The notes: generated by a model not told the origin, from the letters alone. Shown: positions 34,946 through 46,462, counted from the first letter of the stretch. The stretch: 64,000 bases of DNA from Agapetus fuscipes (GCA_951799405.1 OX637346.1:14221215-14285214), one strand, 5' to 3'. A program made the numbers and translations.

Positions 34946-35191
34946 ACGGTGCTATTGTTAAACATTTTAGTCGTCCGTTTAGCCCACGCTTTGACAAACT
35001 TATGATGCATTTGTATGAAGATCTGTCAATCCAAGATGGCCGCAAGTGAACAGCTGATTGGTCTTCGTACAAATATTACCAAAATTCGGTAGGTAAGAAT
35101 GACCGTGGTGATGAGACTTCCAGCACAGGCATCATTTGCTTGTCAAATCATGGGTTTAACGGACGACCAAAATGTCTAAGAATAGCACCGT
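34946..35191. mobile_element. MITE F copy 3
   Basis: cggtgctattgttaaacatt ... tgtctaagaatagcaccg, inverted centre (gaagatctgtcaatccaaga). Inserted just beyond the end of an RTE-like LINE fragment. Confidence 0.82.
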
Positions 35192-35371
35192 AAGAATAAC
35201 ATAGTTAGTTCTAGAAGTGTCTGCTCTTGGCTCGACTCCATATGTCATGATTGGTCTCACACAGTTTGTTCCAAGCCCATTCACATAAGCCAACTCTGAA
35301 CTATCACTCCTAAGATGTTATGGTAATTTTAAATGAACGTCGAATCTATGCGGGTGATGTTTGTAGGTATT

Positions 35372-35668
35372 TGACCGGTCCGTAGTCCAGGTGGTAACAC
35401 TTCGGACTCGTAACTGGAAGGTCGTGGGTTCGAATCCCGGCGGAGCACAAAAAAAATACCATTTATATTTTCAAATTTGCTCTCAGCTGGGATAAAAAAT
35501 TCATACACCTTTACCAAAGACCGGTCATCAAAAGGTCCATTCAGCCTTACAACAACTGGGTCTTGCTTGAGAATTGGCGCTTTCTGCAGCGACGACCAAG
35601 CTCGCAGAGGGCTCTTGAGGTGTGATACACACAAAAACAGCGCTCACCAAATAAACCAGCCTAATTTT
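35372..35668 (+). mobile_element. SINE B, tRNA-headed copy
   Basis: Begins gaccggtccgtagtccagg (A-box-like), then ggttcgaatcc (B-box). The body includes ctttaccaaagaccggtcat and tcttgaggtgtgatacacac, and the copy ends accaaataaaccagcctaa. No 5S module. The tail differs from the 5S-bearing copies after 'agctcgcaga', so at least two tail subfamilies exist. Confidence 0.8.
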
Positions 35669-36135
35669 TTATTTTTTTATTTCTTACATTTAGCGTGGAG
35701 TGATTGCACGACTTTTTTTTAAGATTCAGTTGATAATTAGTGCGGCAACAATTGGTGCGAAGTGCGACTAAAATGCGGCCATTGTTGCGGATTTAGTGAA
35801 AAGTGAAAGTGTTGCGTCAAAACGTGGCGTCAGATTCTGGATCGGAAGTCTTTTTTCGAAAAATTATGTTCTCATAAGGCTAAAGTTGTCAATTTATTTC
35901 CAGTTGGCGTGTAGCAGAGCGAAGTTTAGCGTGTTATTTACCCTCTTTGGCACATGGTACTTATATAATCAAAACATCGAAAGTAATTCGTTGACTAATA
36001 GGTTGGTATGAGGCTGACCACCCATACTGTAAAACATGGTTCACTTTGCCAATATCAACCCTGTTTCAGAGAAGGTTGGCTAAAGTTGCAGGGTTTATGT
36101 TCATTTGAGGTTCAGATTTTGATTACTAAGTAGTA

Positions 36136-37528
36136 GGGGAGCGGACCCCATTATGGGATGGTTCCCCAATATGGGATAGCAAGGTTTCTCGATTTACAAG
36201 CTTTGCCATCTTTCGTACGGTGCATGAAACACTAGCTCATAGTTGCTGCAGGCCATGTTGGAACGCGCAGATGTCAGTTTGTCAATGGAGGTTAGTACTG
36301 GCGGTCGACAAATTATTTTCGTAACGAAGTTTTTTTAGTACACGTGTTTGAAGTTTACTTTTGTTCAGGTAAGTTTGTTAATTCGTCTAAATATATATTT
36401 CTGCATGATTTGATAAGGTTTATTTTGAGGTAGATGTGAACTTTCTTGCTATAATTCATTTACAAATTGTCTCAGAAACATTTTTTCAAAAATACAGTAG
36501 CCTATACAGTAGGCCTCGCTATCCCCCAATATGGGATAGCGAGGGTTACCGAATATGGGATATCCCATATTGGGGTACACTATCTAATATTGGGATACAC
36601 CTAGGTATTCTATTTGTTAAATAACTTATTGTTTCTCGTTTTATATCTACTGTAGCTATATTATTCTTTTTATTTTAGATTGGTATGATAATTATATTGG
36701 TATACCATTGGATGTCGCATTCATGAGTCCATTTAAAATGTATTATGCAAAGGAAATAGATACATGGTTAAAAAATCATCAAGGGCGTATTGTCACAGCG
36801 TACCAAGTTTCAGCTCTTGTAGGGAAAGCATACCTAAGAGCTGCTACACTAGAAGTAGCTGTAAATGGATTCAGAAAAACTGGAATATTTCCATTTGATC
36901 GACATATTTCCAGAGACAGTGATTTTGCTGTGCTCAATGATGATGAAATGGACGTAAAATTTCTACGTCCTCGTGCTTCAACTGCTGCTCCAGCTGCCCA
37001 GCCAGCTCTGACATTTGTACAAACTTCGACTGCTACACCAGCCACATCCTCGTCAACCTCGAGTGCTGAACCAGCTCTAACTGCAATACGAGTATGCACT
37101 GAGTGAGTACTGCCACGAGTTATGCAGTGGTGTGGAAGCATTTATAATTAATTTCATTTGTGACATTTGTGTCTCAGGTTGATTCTGTATTAGATTTGTA
37201 ATAAAGTGCCTTGAAAACAATACATTATTTTATTAAACTATTAGAAAAATATAGTATACGTAGTGGACCGTATCCTAATATGGGATATCCCATATTGGGA
37301 CTTGTGGTGTCCCATATTAGGATACAGTTTACACTATACACAAAAAATACGATTTTTTGATAATTTTGATCTGGTGGTGAAACTGACAATATGAGGGAGA
37401 TGAACTTTATAAGACATAAACAATACTAAATTACCAAGAGACTGACCATAGTTTGAGCAGTAAATTATCAAAGCTGTTCTTTTTACAGCTTGACAACAAA
37501 AAGTATCCCATAATGGGGCCCGCTCCCC
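36136..37528 (+). mobile_element. Pogo/Tigger-type (Tc1/mariner superfamily) DNA transposon relic
   Basis: Terminal inverted repeats GGGGAGCGGACCCCATTATG at the left and the matching sequence at the right, flanked by TA (36,134-36,135 and 37,529-37,530). The element interrupts a copy of repeat A, whose halves lie at about 35,991-36,133 and 37,531-37,632. Interior: a C-terminal transposase fragment plus repeated palindromes built on ATGGGATATCCCAT. The N-terminal DNA-binding part and most of the catalytic domain are missing. Confidence 0.85.
36681..37106 (+). pseudogene. Transposase C-terminal fragment (CENP-B/jerky/Tigger DDE family)
   Basis: An open frame of 141 codons beginning WYDNYIGIPLDVAFMSPFK, then RIVTAYQVSALVGKAYLRAA and NGFRKTGIFPFDRHI. 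These are hallmarks of the end of insect Tigger/jerky-like DDE transposases. It is preceded by an acceptor-like tttttattttag, so the ancestral gene may have had an intron here. No DDE catalytic residues remain. A Thr/Ser/Ala/Pro-rich low-complexity end follows. Confidence 0.75.
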
Positions 37529-37764
37529 TACACATGCAGCATTTGTAAGCGAGAAATTCCACGTGTTTGTTTGTGGGCATGCATTCGATATGAGCTTTGA
37601 ATGTTGATGTATCTTTGCAACCTAGATTATAGATATTGAATCAGAGACGAGCACTCCGTTGAGACAAAAGTTTTAAAAATTGTTACAAGACGAGTCATTC
37701 TTTCAACTCACAAATATTTAATTATTTTTTTTACTCAATGAGGTCGGGTAAAAACATTTTTGAA

Positions 37765-37920
37765 TTTGGAACTCAGCAAACAAACTTCAGTCTTGCATGG
37801 GACTGCCGTCAAGCAATAACAAGCAATAACAAAATATTTGTATGCATTTTCTCTAGTAATCCGGCCGGATGACGACACAGTTTTGTCTATGCCAATTCAC
37901 GTGCGGACCTCATTATATAT
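37765..37920 (-). repeat. Repeat E copy
   Basis: cttgcatgggactgccgtca ... gccaattcacgtgcggacct, inverted. Confidence 0.65.
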
Positions 37921-38591
37921 TTAAGTCCATACAATGCACGCGTCAAAATGAAATATTGCTGTCGTTAAATCTATAACCGCAAGCGTATAAATATTTGACA
38001 ATAATGAAGTGTGTGAACGTAAATAATATACTGATAGGTGATGACATCATTTTTAAAGATGAGAGCATCGTTTTGAACGAGTTGACTATTCCTGGAAAAA
38101 ACTGCAAAAAAAACGACTTGACTACAAAAAATAAATGTCGCTTCGTATACATAGACATCCTAGAATCAGACATTTTTATTTTTAAAAATAACTCGATATT
38201 TCACGGCTTATTTTTATTTTGCGTTACGCACTTAAAAATTTCCACCTACAGCACTATTATCCACTGAAAAGTATTTTGATAAAAGCTGCTTATCTTTGTT
38301 TACTTTTTCCCTAGCCCTATTTTCTTCATAAGGTTATTTTTGATGAATAAAATAAATTGAGTACAAAAAATTTAAGCCCTAAAATCTACTTATAGAAATA
38401 AATAAAAATACATGATTTTTTATTGTATAAAAAAGTAAATACCTACCTACCGACAAAAGATCGAATTCGAATTTTTAATACATGTAACATTATCTACTTT
38501 TTATATCCAGGCAACACTGAACTTTAAATGAATACTTAAATATTTTTTTGAATTTAGAATTATTTATTCAATTTGTTGTCAATTGATTGCC

Positions 38592-38616
38592 CTGAAGATG
38601 CCTTGTAGGCGAAAGT
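38592..38616 (+). ncRNA. Hammerhead-like core motif (unproven)
   Basis: CTGAAGAT-GCCT-TGT-AGGC-GAAAG: a CUGANGA-like box, a 4-bp helix and a GAAA box, followed by an A-rich segment ending tttatttaattaatatac. Resembles the conserved part of hammerhead motifs in retroelements; stems I and III were not established. Confidence 0.3.
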
Positions 38617-38964
38617 GCTAGACAGAAATAAAATTATAAAAGTGAATTAAAACTTTGTTTATTTAATTAATATACAATGGACTTTCACTGTGTAAACCAC
38701 CAAACCCTTAAAAATATTAGAATTATTTATGTAGAACTAAAATACGGTATGTCTGCCAGATCTGTTATGATGTAATATGAATTTATATTTGAATCAATTT
38801 CGACTCGTAATGATTTTCAATTCAGATAAATGAAATTGCAATGACATCGATTGATTTCAATATTCATACGGTACTGGATGTAAGTCCCAAAAGCTATACT
38901 TCATTAGTTCTTCAATAGATACTTGTCATTCTTCTCTTACGATTTTCGACATGTGTTCAGTTTC

Positions 38965-39115
38965 ACAGTAAAGAGGTCGGCACGTGAATTAAAATAGACA
39001 AACTTGTATCGTCACCAGGTCGGGTTGCTAGGTAAAAGGCAAACAAATATTTTATTATTGATTGCTAAGGATGGTAGTCCCATACAAGACGCGAAAATTT
39101 TCTCGACGAGAAAAA
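38965..39115 (+). repeat. Repeat E copy
   Basis: agaggtcggcacgtgaatta ... ggatggtagtcccatacaag. Confidence 0.65.
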
Positions 39116-39739
39116 GTTCTAAATTAAAATATGTTCCAATCTTATTGGATAAAATCAATATTTAAATCTTTCTTTTAAAACGAAATGTGACTTGCCTTGA
39201 ATATTTTTTCAAACTTTCGTCTCATCGGAGGGCTCGCCTTTGGCACCATGTACTTTTGATAATTTACTAATTATTAAAAATGGTTTAAGTTTTTAAAGGG
39301 ATTTTTGGTTCATGAATAGGTAAGGTTGTTTTAAGATACCTTTAGTAGAAAACCGACTTAACCTAAAGTCTATTAAAAAATTTAACCTCTTTTATGGCAA
39401 AGCAGATAAAACTTACATTTTTATTTTTCAGATGACAATATATTTTCATGTACTTATTTTTTTAGCAGGCAGTTAAGTCATAACAATGTGATCTCTCACG
39501 ATCTTAAAGTTAATAGTTTTTATGATGATGATGATGATAAGCAATTGCAAGTTTACTTTTAATTGTGTCCAAATTACATAAACATTCAGAAGCTGTTATT
39601 AGCGTGGAGCGACCGTCTAATTACGTACAAATAAAAAGTTGTAAATATTAATAAATATCCGAATTAATTTTACTTTTTTCTCATAACTTCACAGAGAATG
39701 CTGCATTGTTATAGTCTGTACCGTCTGTACCCAACTCGT

Positions 39740-40012
39740 CCCCTTAGTGCTTGTTTGTCTTATCGCTGCCTTAGTTCTTGTTTGCCGTATACGCCATTGA
39801 GAAAATTTTACATGAGCAATGTTTGCATGTGTACTGGACCAATGTGTCTAATGAAAACCAGAAATTTATTTTTAAAATATTTAAAAGAACTCTCACATTA
39901 TCGAGTTTTACGGTTTTTCTTAGCTCAGATTGTGTAGAATTTGATTCATAAGACAATTGCATGAAAAAGTCATATTTGACAAGATTGGCGTATACGGCAA
40001 ACAAGAAATGGG
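39740..40012 (+). mobile_element. Repeat D copy 1 (TIR element)
   Basis: Termini carry cttgtttgccgtatacgcca and its complement ggcgtatacggcaaacaaga. Core: gagcaatgtttgcatgtgta, ctggaccaatgtgtct, cttagctcagattgtgtaga. No coding capacity. Confidence 0.7.
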
Positions 40013-40019
40013 GGAGCGT

Positions 40020-40516
40020 TATGTGCATCTGTGTGTTCATCAGAGGTAATTTTACAAGAACAATGTTTGTATGTGTACTGTACCCTTAGTACGAGTTGCA
40101 AAACTTGAAAAAAGTAAAGTTTACGGAAAATATTAAAGAGTGATTTCTCCCAAAATCTGCCGTTTTTGTTTCTTACACTTTATGGTCTTAGCAAAAGAGT
40201 TACAGTGATAAAGAAAATCAAGTTCAAACAAACAAAAACGGCAGATTTTGGGGGAAATCCCTCTTTAATAATTGACGTATACTTTACATTACCTACTCAA
40301 GTTTTGCATCTCGTATTAAGGGTACTGGACCAATGTGTCTCACAAAAACTAGAAATTGTTTTTTAAATATTTAAAACAGCTCTTACATTATCGGTTCAAC
40401 GTTTTATTTCTTAGCTCAGATTGTAAAGAATGTGAGTCTGAAGACAATTTTATTGATAGGTCATCTTTGAATCAACTGGTAGATGAGCCAAACAAGCACT
40501 GGAGGGACGAGCTATC
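40020..40516 (+). mobile_element. Repeat D copy 2, split by MITE N
   Basis: acaatgtttgtatgtgtactg continues after the insertion as ctggaccaatgtgtctcac and ends aaacaagcactggagggacg. Confidence 0.72.
40083..40322. mobile_element. MITE N copy 2, inserted in repeat D
   Basis: Same termini and arms as copy 1, with a longer spacer (ttacactttatggtcttagc...). It interrupts repeat D within gtgtactggacc. The intact site is visible at about 39,827-39,840. Confidence 0.87.
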
Positions 40517-40904
40517 AAACTCTACGTTTTAACTCAACCATAACGTTTTTACTAAATAATGTATAGAAGTTAAAACGCTCACGAGAAGCAATGTTTCTGT
40601 TTTCAGATTTTTTTGGTGAACGCTGTGGTTGAGTTTGATTGCAATGTCTTGGGGTAGGTACTTCTGGGCATTGGCCTCTCAGAGGCGGATGCCATGAGAG
40701 GATTGTTCGTCTTTCTCACGCTGTAAGGTGAGTAAGGAGCGCAAACTGCAGCTGTTTGTTCGCGGACCAATGAACAAAGAAAACGTTCGAAACGCGGTTC
40801 TTGTAACAATCCTTTGAAATAATGATTCTTTAAATTCGCACATAAATGACAGCCTGAGAGCCAGAATGCCATATTAACTGAAACTGCAAATAGGCTCTCC
40901 AATT

Positions 40905-41256
40905 CTTGAAAGTCTTGGGGGTCTATGTCATCCTGGAAGGGTGCCGCAGAGGTGTTGCTTGAGTTGTTGCTTCTGTCGTGAGGCGCTGCAAAGCAGTGGC
41001 GATTGATCTTGGTTTTGACTTGGACCGGTCCGTAGTCGAGTGGCAACACTTCGGACTCGTAAATGGAAGGTTGTGGATTCGGATCCCGGCGGAGCACAAA
41101 ATATACCATTTATATTTCGAATGTGCTCTTTGCTGAGTTGAAAAATTCATAAACCTTTACCAAAGACCGGTCACTGAAAGGTCCATCCAGCCTTACAGCA
41201 ACTGGGTCTTGCTTGAGAATTGGCTCTTTGTAGCGACGACGATCAAGCTCGTAAAA
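40905..41256 (+). mobile_element. SINE B copy preceded by inverted LINE-tail fragment
   Basis: 41,018-41,256 is a tRNA-headed SINE B ending in an A run. 40,905-41,016 is an inverted LINE 3' fragment (its reverse complement reads KTKINRHCFAAPHDRSNNSS) directly abutting the head. SINE C follows immediately at 41,257. Confidence 0.72.
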
Positions 41257-41490
41257 AAGTCGATAGCTCAATTGGTAGAATGCTTGCATTCCATGCCGAG
41301 AGCAAGGGTTCGATCTCAAAGGTTTACTCAGCCTTCACAAGAAATGAGAACCAGCCCCCCCGGGAGCTGGGAAACCCCCACTTCAACTGAAAGTGGTTGG
41401 TGTGAGGCCGGCCCCCTTACCTGTAAAAATAAATAGGTCCCGAAGCGCCACATGCGACCCCTCCCCTTAGTTGCGTTTTTTTTTTTTTTT
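41257..41490 (+). mobile_element. SINE C copy with internal deletion
   Basis: gtcgatagctcaattggtag head, agggttcgatctcaaaggtt directly joined to tactcagccttcacaagaaa. The segment between B-box and body is deleted relative to other copies. It is inserted at the A run of a SINE B. Confidence 0.78.
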
Positions 41491-42058
41491 TGCGTTGCGT
41501 GGCGTTTACCCGTCGAGGATAAACTTATAAATTCAAATTTAAGTACATTGATGTGCGGTCCTAATTTATAATTTTGTTGTTCTTTATTTGTGCTAGTTTG
41601 ACTATTGGAACATAAATTTTTGAAATATCATTCGGCACTCTATGTTGCCATTTAAAATCGACAAAAAAGGAAAATCCATGTTTGCCTCCTACATACATAC
41701 ACATTTTAAGTAACTTCAGAACATTTTAGTAAATTATTAAAAACACTTTTTAATTTGCAAACAGCTTCTGTTATTGTTAATATATGACGTGTTTTTTAGT
41801 CGGTAAAAATCGATTAAATACTAATAAAAAATTATATAGTGAACTTTGACCTTTTCACGGATATAAGTTATGTTTAAATTTGTATCATTGAGATCGGAAT
41901 ACAAGTCACATGTTCCACCGCAGACTCTCACTCATGCGTGCCATTTTTGTATGTAGGTATGTTATAAGAGTCGAGCACTCATTAGGTCTAGTCTAATTAG
42001 CCTTCTCAAGGGTAAAAAATGCATTTCATTGTAAAACTAAGATATAAATTTTAGTATC

Positions 42059-42347
42059 GACCGGTCCGTAGTCTAGTGGTTAGCACTTCGAACTCGTAAA
42101 TGGAAGATCGTGGGTTTGATTCCTGTCGGAGCATAAAAAATGTATCATTTATATTTTCGAATATGCTCTTCGCTAGATTGGAAAATTCATATGCATTTAC
42201 CAATGACCGGTCACAAAAGGTCTATCCAGCCTTACAGCAAATGGGTCTTTCTTGAGAATTGGCGCTTTTTAAAGCAATGCCCAAGCTCGCAGAGGGCTCT
42301 TGAGGTGTGATACACACAACAGCGCTCAATACTATAAATCATGCTAA
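42059..42347 (+). mobile_element. SINE B, tRNA-headed copy
   Basis: Head accggtccgtagtctagtgg plus gggtttgattcctgtcgg; same body and 'gtgatacacac' tail subtype as the 35.4-kb copy. Confidence 0.8.
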
Positions 42348-42525
42348 TATTATTTTGTTTTCAATTTACGTTATTGATTTTTTCTTTAAATAAAGTTCTG
42401 ATTACAAATTTAGATTATTTTATGATTTGATTACTTACAATGAAATAGATTAATTTCATTTTCTGGTAAATCTTTTTTCATCTGATTTCTAACATAATGC
42501 ACCTTGTGTGTTGTTTATCTATTTT

Positions 42526-42672
42526 AATCTAAGTTGCAAGGATGTGCGTATTTACATTTAAGATTGACACTCCATCTTCATTCACAAGCAAACACGAGTA
42601 AGTTCACACACATGCTGACATGTACATACAATAACATACTAACAAAATAAAACCTTAACCTAAATTCAACCA
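42526..42672 (-). repeat. Repeat A, partial copy
   Basis: tttaatctaagttgcaagga ... taacctaaattcaaccaaat, cut by an RTE-like LINE insertion. Confidence 0.7.
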
Positions 42673-42687
42673 AATATCTGCTTCACT

Positions 42688-42965
42688 GATGTGGTCCGCT
42701 CAATAAAGGTCAACAGACTGTATTGGCTGGGGCACATTCAGCGAATAGACCATCATAGCCTGGAGAAGACGATTGTGATGACGAACCCGGAGGGACGCCG
42801 GACAGTGGGAAGACCACGTTCAAGATGGCTGGATGGTGTGGTGGCGGATTGCCGTGCAGTGGGAATGTGGGACTGGAGGAGGAAGACGTTGGATAGACAG
42901 CGCTGGCAGCGGTTGCTGAGGGAGGCCAAGACCCACCCCGGGTTGTCGTGCCAATGATGATGATG
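42688..42965 (+). pseudogene. RTE-like LINE 3' end (second clade) with 12-bp target duplication
   Basis: VRSIKVNRLYWLGHIQRIDH ... GRPRSRWLDGVVADCR ... RQRWQRLLREAKTHPGL, stop, then a TGATGATGATGATG-like tail. Flanked by atctgcttcact at 42,676-42,687 and 42,966-42,977, a clear TPRT-style duplication. Confidence 0.85.
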
Positions 42966-43636
42966 ATCTGCTTCACTATTTATTACTATCTACATTATCA
43001 CTCTTTGCAGTACCTATGGATGGTCAGCCTCCTACCAAGTTCGGCAAAATGCAAACATGGCAAGCATGAATCACGATCTATAGCTCTCTAATGAAATAGT
43101 TAGGGATTACAGGCACAGGCAGAATTTGAAGTGCTTCTTATCGAGGTACGAGTAAGTATTAAACATTATTTAAAATCTTAGTTAGGTATTCAGTAAATAC
43201 CTAAATAACATATAAGTACCTACCAACTCATTTACGTAAACAAAAAAATAAGTGAGAATGTATGGCTTAAAAAAAATGAGTTCCAGCGACTAATCCATTG
43301 CTTATTGTGAGACTAGACTTTTGATTTAAAAAATCATAACAAACGATATGCCTTGTGTTTTTGTGAAAATTCACCTGACCCAAGAATGAAGTCCACACAT
43401 ATGACATAGACAAAAAAAATGACGTGAACAGCCGGGTTGCTAGGGTGATGGCTTTGGTATAGGTTGCTAAGACCCTGGCTACATTGTGTAGACGTTTGCC
43501 CGCCGAGAAAAAAACTTATTTGAAAAATCAACAAACGCCATTGTGAATAAAACAAATCAATAATTAAAAATCACTTATCGAATATCGACTGAGATTTGTT
43601 ACTTATTTTGCTTTTGTAAAATTAAAAAAAAAAAAA

Positions 43637-43920
43637 ACTAAGCTACGTATGTGTGGCGAGTTGAACCTATTTATTTTTACAGGTTAGGGGGCCGGCCTTA
43701 CGCTAACCACTTCAGTTGAAGTGGGGGTTTCCCAGCTCCCGACCCCTCGGGCTGGTACTCATTTCTTGTGAAGGCTGAGTAAGCCTTGCCGGTATTTTAT
43801 CTTGAGGTTTGAAATAAACACCGAAACGGGAAATCATTTCTGACACCCTCGGTGGGATTCGAACCCGAGCTTACGGCATGGAATGCAAGCACTCTACCAA
43901 CTGAGCTATCGACCGGACTA
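43637..43920 (-). mobile_element. SINE C, best-preserved copy
   Basis: The reverse complement begins tccggtcgatagctcagttg, B-box gggttcgaatcccaccgagg, then gtgtcagaaatgatttcccg and aaataccggcaaggcttact. The tRNA-like head (43,850-43,919) has intact A and B boxes but continues into SINE body, so it is not a free tRNA gene. Confidence 0.85.
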
Positions 43921-44532
43921 TTTATGGCATATTTGTTGCTTTTTAAAACATAATTTACGTATAACAAAATATGTCAAAACTTTATTTCTCATTCAAAGTT
44001 GACGATTGCAGGACAAACACACAAACATTACATTTAATTTCATAAAAAAAATTCTTGATTTTTTTTGTTTATACTTATTTTTTTAATCTTCAGAGAATCG
44101 TCCCCCCTCAAGTGTTTTATTTCAACAATTAGATTGTGTATGAATCTAAAACGATTTTTATTGTACTTTGATACGTGTTTTTAATTGAAATAAATAATCA
44201 TCGCGCCCATCAACGAGGTCATCTATACACCTACCTACCTAATACTTGGTTTATTTTGATCGTAATCTGAAGGCGAGGGATTTTTTGTAAATATTTCATA
44301 AAAATAAATGCCTGTCTGTAATTGCTTGCATAAATTGAAATATTACAATATTTTTAAAGTGATGATTGCAGGAGTAGAAAAAAAAACATGTACCTTTAGG
44401 ATTTGAATGGAAACAGGTACAGCATGCATGTTGTAAAATAATCGGATACTCCAAATGAATCATAAATCCTAATTAAATATTATCTGTATTTATCAATCTT
44501 CGATTGAAGAAGCAAGGCAATATTAGCAATAA

Positions 44533-44724
44533 ATTTAAACTTTTGTATGCACGTTCGTGCTTACGCTTTCTACCTAGGTGGGAACATGCTAAATAAACCC
44601 CTACCCAAATTAATATAAACCGCTACTTTTGCAGCCTTTCCCTGAAATTGGGGTGACATTAGCAAAAGTGAGCAATTTTTACAGTACGATGGCCAGCCCC
44701 ATACCAACCTATTGAGTCGGAGAA
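44533..44724 (-). repeat. Repeat A, diverged copy
   Basis: ttgcagcctttccctgaaat ... ccccataccaacctattgag. Confidence 0.7.
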
Positions 44725-45690
44725 CAATGCAATAGGTATTGTAAAATGATCGGAAAACCCAAGAAATAATAAAGCCTTATCGAATACCATGTTGATAAAA
44801 TACTCGCATAATGTTTATGTGGATAGTTGAATCGTAAACAAAAATTGTCAAATTGTTTTGAAATGACTGAATTTTTAAATCATCGTTTAAACTATTAGAA
44901 AAAAAATCTATTAGACTTCATGCTTATTTATATGTGTATACAGTATACCTAAATTTAAGCTAATCTTACAATAATTCTGTTTAACTTTGATTCGAGAAAT
45001 ATTAAACAATACATATCTCCCAAGAATCAAGTAGGTAGATTGCATATTAATTATTGTGCAGCGAGTACGTACCTGCCTATTTACTTTAGTGTATTTTTTA
45101 TTTTGAAACAATGATTTATTGCATTACACGTTTTTGTGAACACAGAGTGGACCAATGGTTTGTTGAAATGATCAAAAAAACATCAACTTGGACTTGATTC
45201 GATTAAGAAATAGTAATCACAGAAATAGTGAAATAAATAAGTGACTATGTGTAGGTGCCCCATACATCTGTGTAGACCTGGGAAAAATAATTAAATAAAT
45301 TCAGTACTTACATTCCGAAATTTGAAAAACAAAGACATCGCGGCACTTAAATGTTATTATGTAATATTTTTTTTATTAAAGGTCAATCACACTCGAGGAA
45401 CTAGAGTAAATAAAGGAATACAATTATTTTAGTCAATTCTATCACACTTGGCACTAATTGGCACAGCTTAGACACATTTACAAAAAGAACAAAGCACCGT
45501 AAAGTGAGATGAGATGTTAGATTTTTGTTACACTCGCAGAGAAAATCACAAAACGTTTGCGGTCTTCTGATAACAATCCTACTTGCCCGGGATAAGAACA
45601 ACTGATTCCAAAATAGAGATTTCCTTTATCTCGGTGCGATACGCGTGTTTAATGGAATTACAACAAAAATGAATGTTTAATCTACATAAG
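44725..45690. other. 5' flank of the LRP11-like gene, nothing recognised
   Basis: AT-rich sequence up to the GC-rich start region; no repeat from the other families is obvious. Confidence 0.5.
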
Positions 45691-46141
45691 CTGCGTCCTG
45701 AGCACACCCTGGCTAGGTAGCTAGGTCCTAGCTAGCTGGGTAGGTAGCTAGGTAGGATGTGTCTTGTGTCTCGTGCCCCGTGTCGGCCAGGCGGCGAGGT
45801 GTCTACTGTCTGGTGTGGAGGAGCTTAGGCGCGGCTCGCACTGCGCATGGTTAGAGGCGCGGGGGGCGACTGTGGACTGGGCGACCAGAGACACCAACTG
45901 CTACTGGGGGGATCCAGCTGTACGGCGCAGGGCGGGAAACCCCCCTGACGCCCCCCCGGCGACCACAGACGCCCCCCCGAGGCGCCGCAACATCGCAACG
46001 CCCCTATCCCCTACAGCGCAACCGCCAATCTATTGATTACCCGACAACTACTCCACAATTTGTACCGAGACACAAATGTATCCTACCCAGTGCGCGACGA
46101 CTTCCGACTTCAAATATTTTTATCCAAATTAATTTTGTAAA
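45690..46141 (+). promoter_or_regulatory. GC-rich 5' UTR/promoter region of the LRP11-like gene
   Basis: From about 45,700 to 46,040 base composition turns strongly GC-rich, with CpGs, directly before the start codon. It begins with a short GCTAGGTAG-type repeat (45,710-45,755). A 90-codon open frame (45,764-46,036) lies upstream in another frame and looks like a by-product of GC-rich sequence or an upstream ORF. No TATA box was recognised. A promoter is inferred from position and composition only. Confidence 0.45.
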
Positions 46142-46462
46142 ATGTCGCATTACAAGTTTTGTTTGCTTGCATCAGCTTTGTTGTTGGTTGCTTGGAGCAG
46201 CAGGGCTGTCTCCGAGAGTGGCAACATGGTGAGCATGGCTGGGCAGCGCTTCTCCCTGCACAAGCTCACCAAGAGAAGGGACCTGGACCCGCAGACGTGC
46301 GTGGACAACTTCGACATCCACCGGGACAAGATCATCCGCACGGAGGACTCCAGGGAGATGGGAGCCAAGTACCTCAACGAGATAGACCTCGGCTCCAGGG
46401 ACGAGTGCCTCAGGCTGTGCTGCGAAACAGAGTCCTGCGATGTTTTTGTTTTCGAAGAAAAG
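46142..46462 (+). CDS. Exon 1: signal peptide and first half of MANSC domain
   Basis: Starts at an ATG in context gtaaaATGtcg and ends AAG|GTTTGT, phase 0 (107 codons). A hydrophobic core (residues 6-18) ends near Ser-Ser-Arg-Ala, a likely signal-peptidase region. A dibasic KRR at 44-46 precedes the first Cys and may be a propeptide cut site (inference). DECLRLCCETESC is the diagnostic Cys cluster. Codon third positions are strongly GC-rich, unlike the AT-rich surroundings and unlike exons 6-9. Confidence 0.88.

Larger units (their letters stand above)
35991..37632 (+). repeat. Repeat A copy split by the pogo-type element
   Basis: Halves 35,991-36,133 (gactaataggttggtatgag) and 37,531-37,632 (cagcatttgtaagcgagaaa ... 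cttgcaacctagattatagat wording shortened). Confidence 0.82.

Noticed and set aside
43850..43919. Possible functional tRNA gene (intact A and B boxes)
   Set aside because: The sequence continues without a Pol III terminator into a body shared with four other copies, so it is the head of SINE C.
45764..46036. 90-codon frame upstream of the LRP11-like gene
   Set aside because: Arg/Pro/Ala-rich by-product of GC-rich DNA, no motif; at most an upstream ORF.
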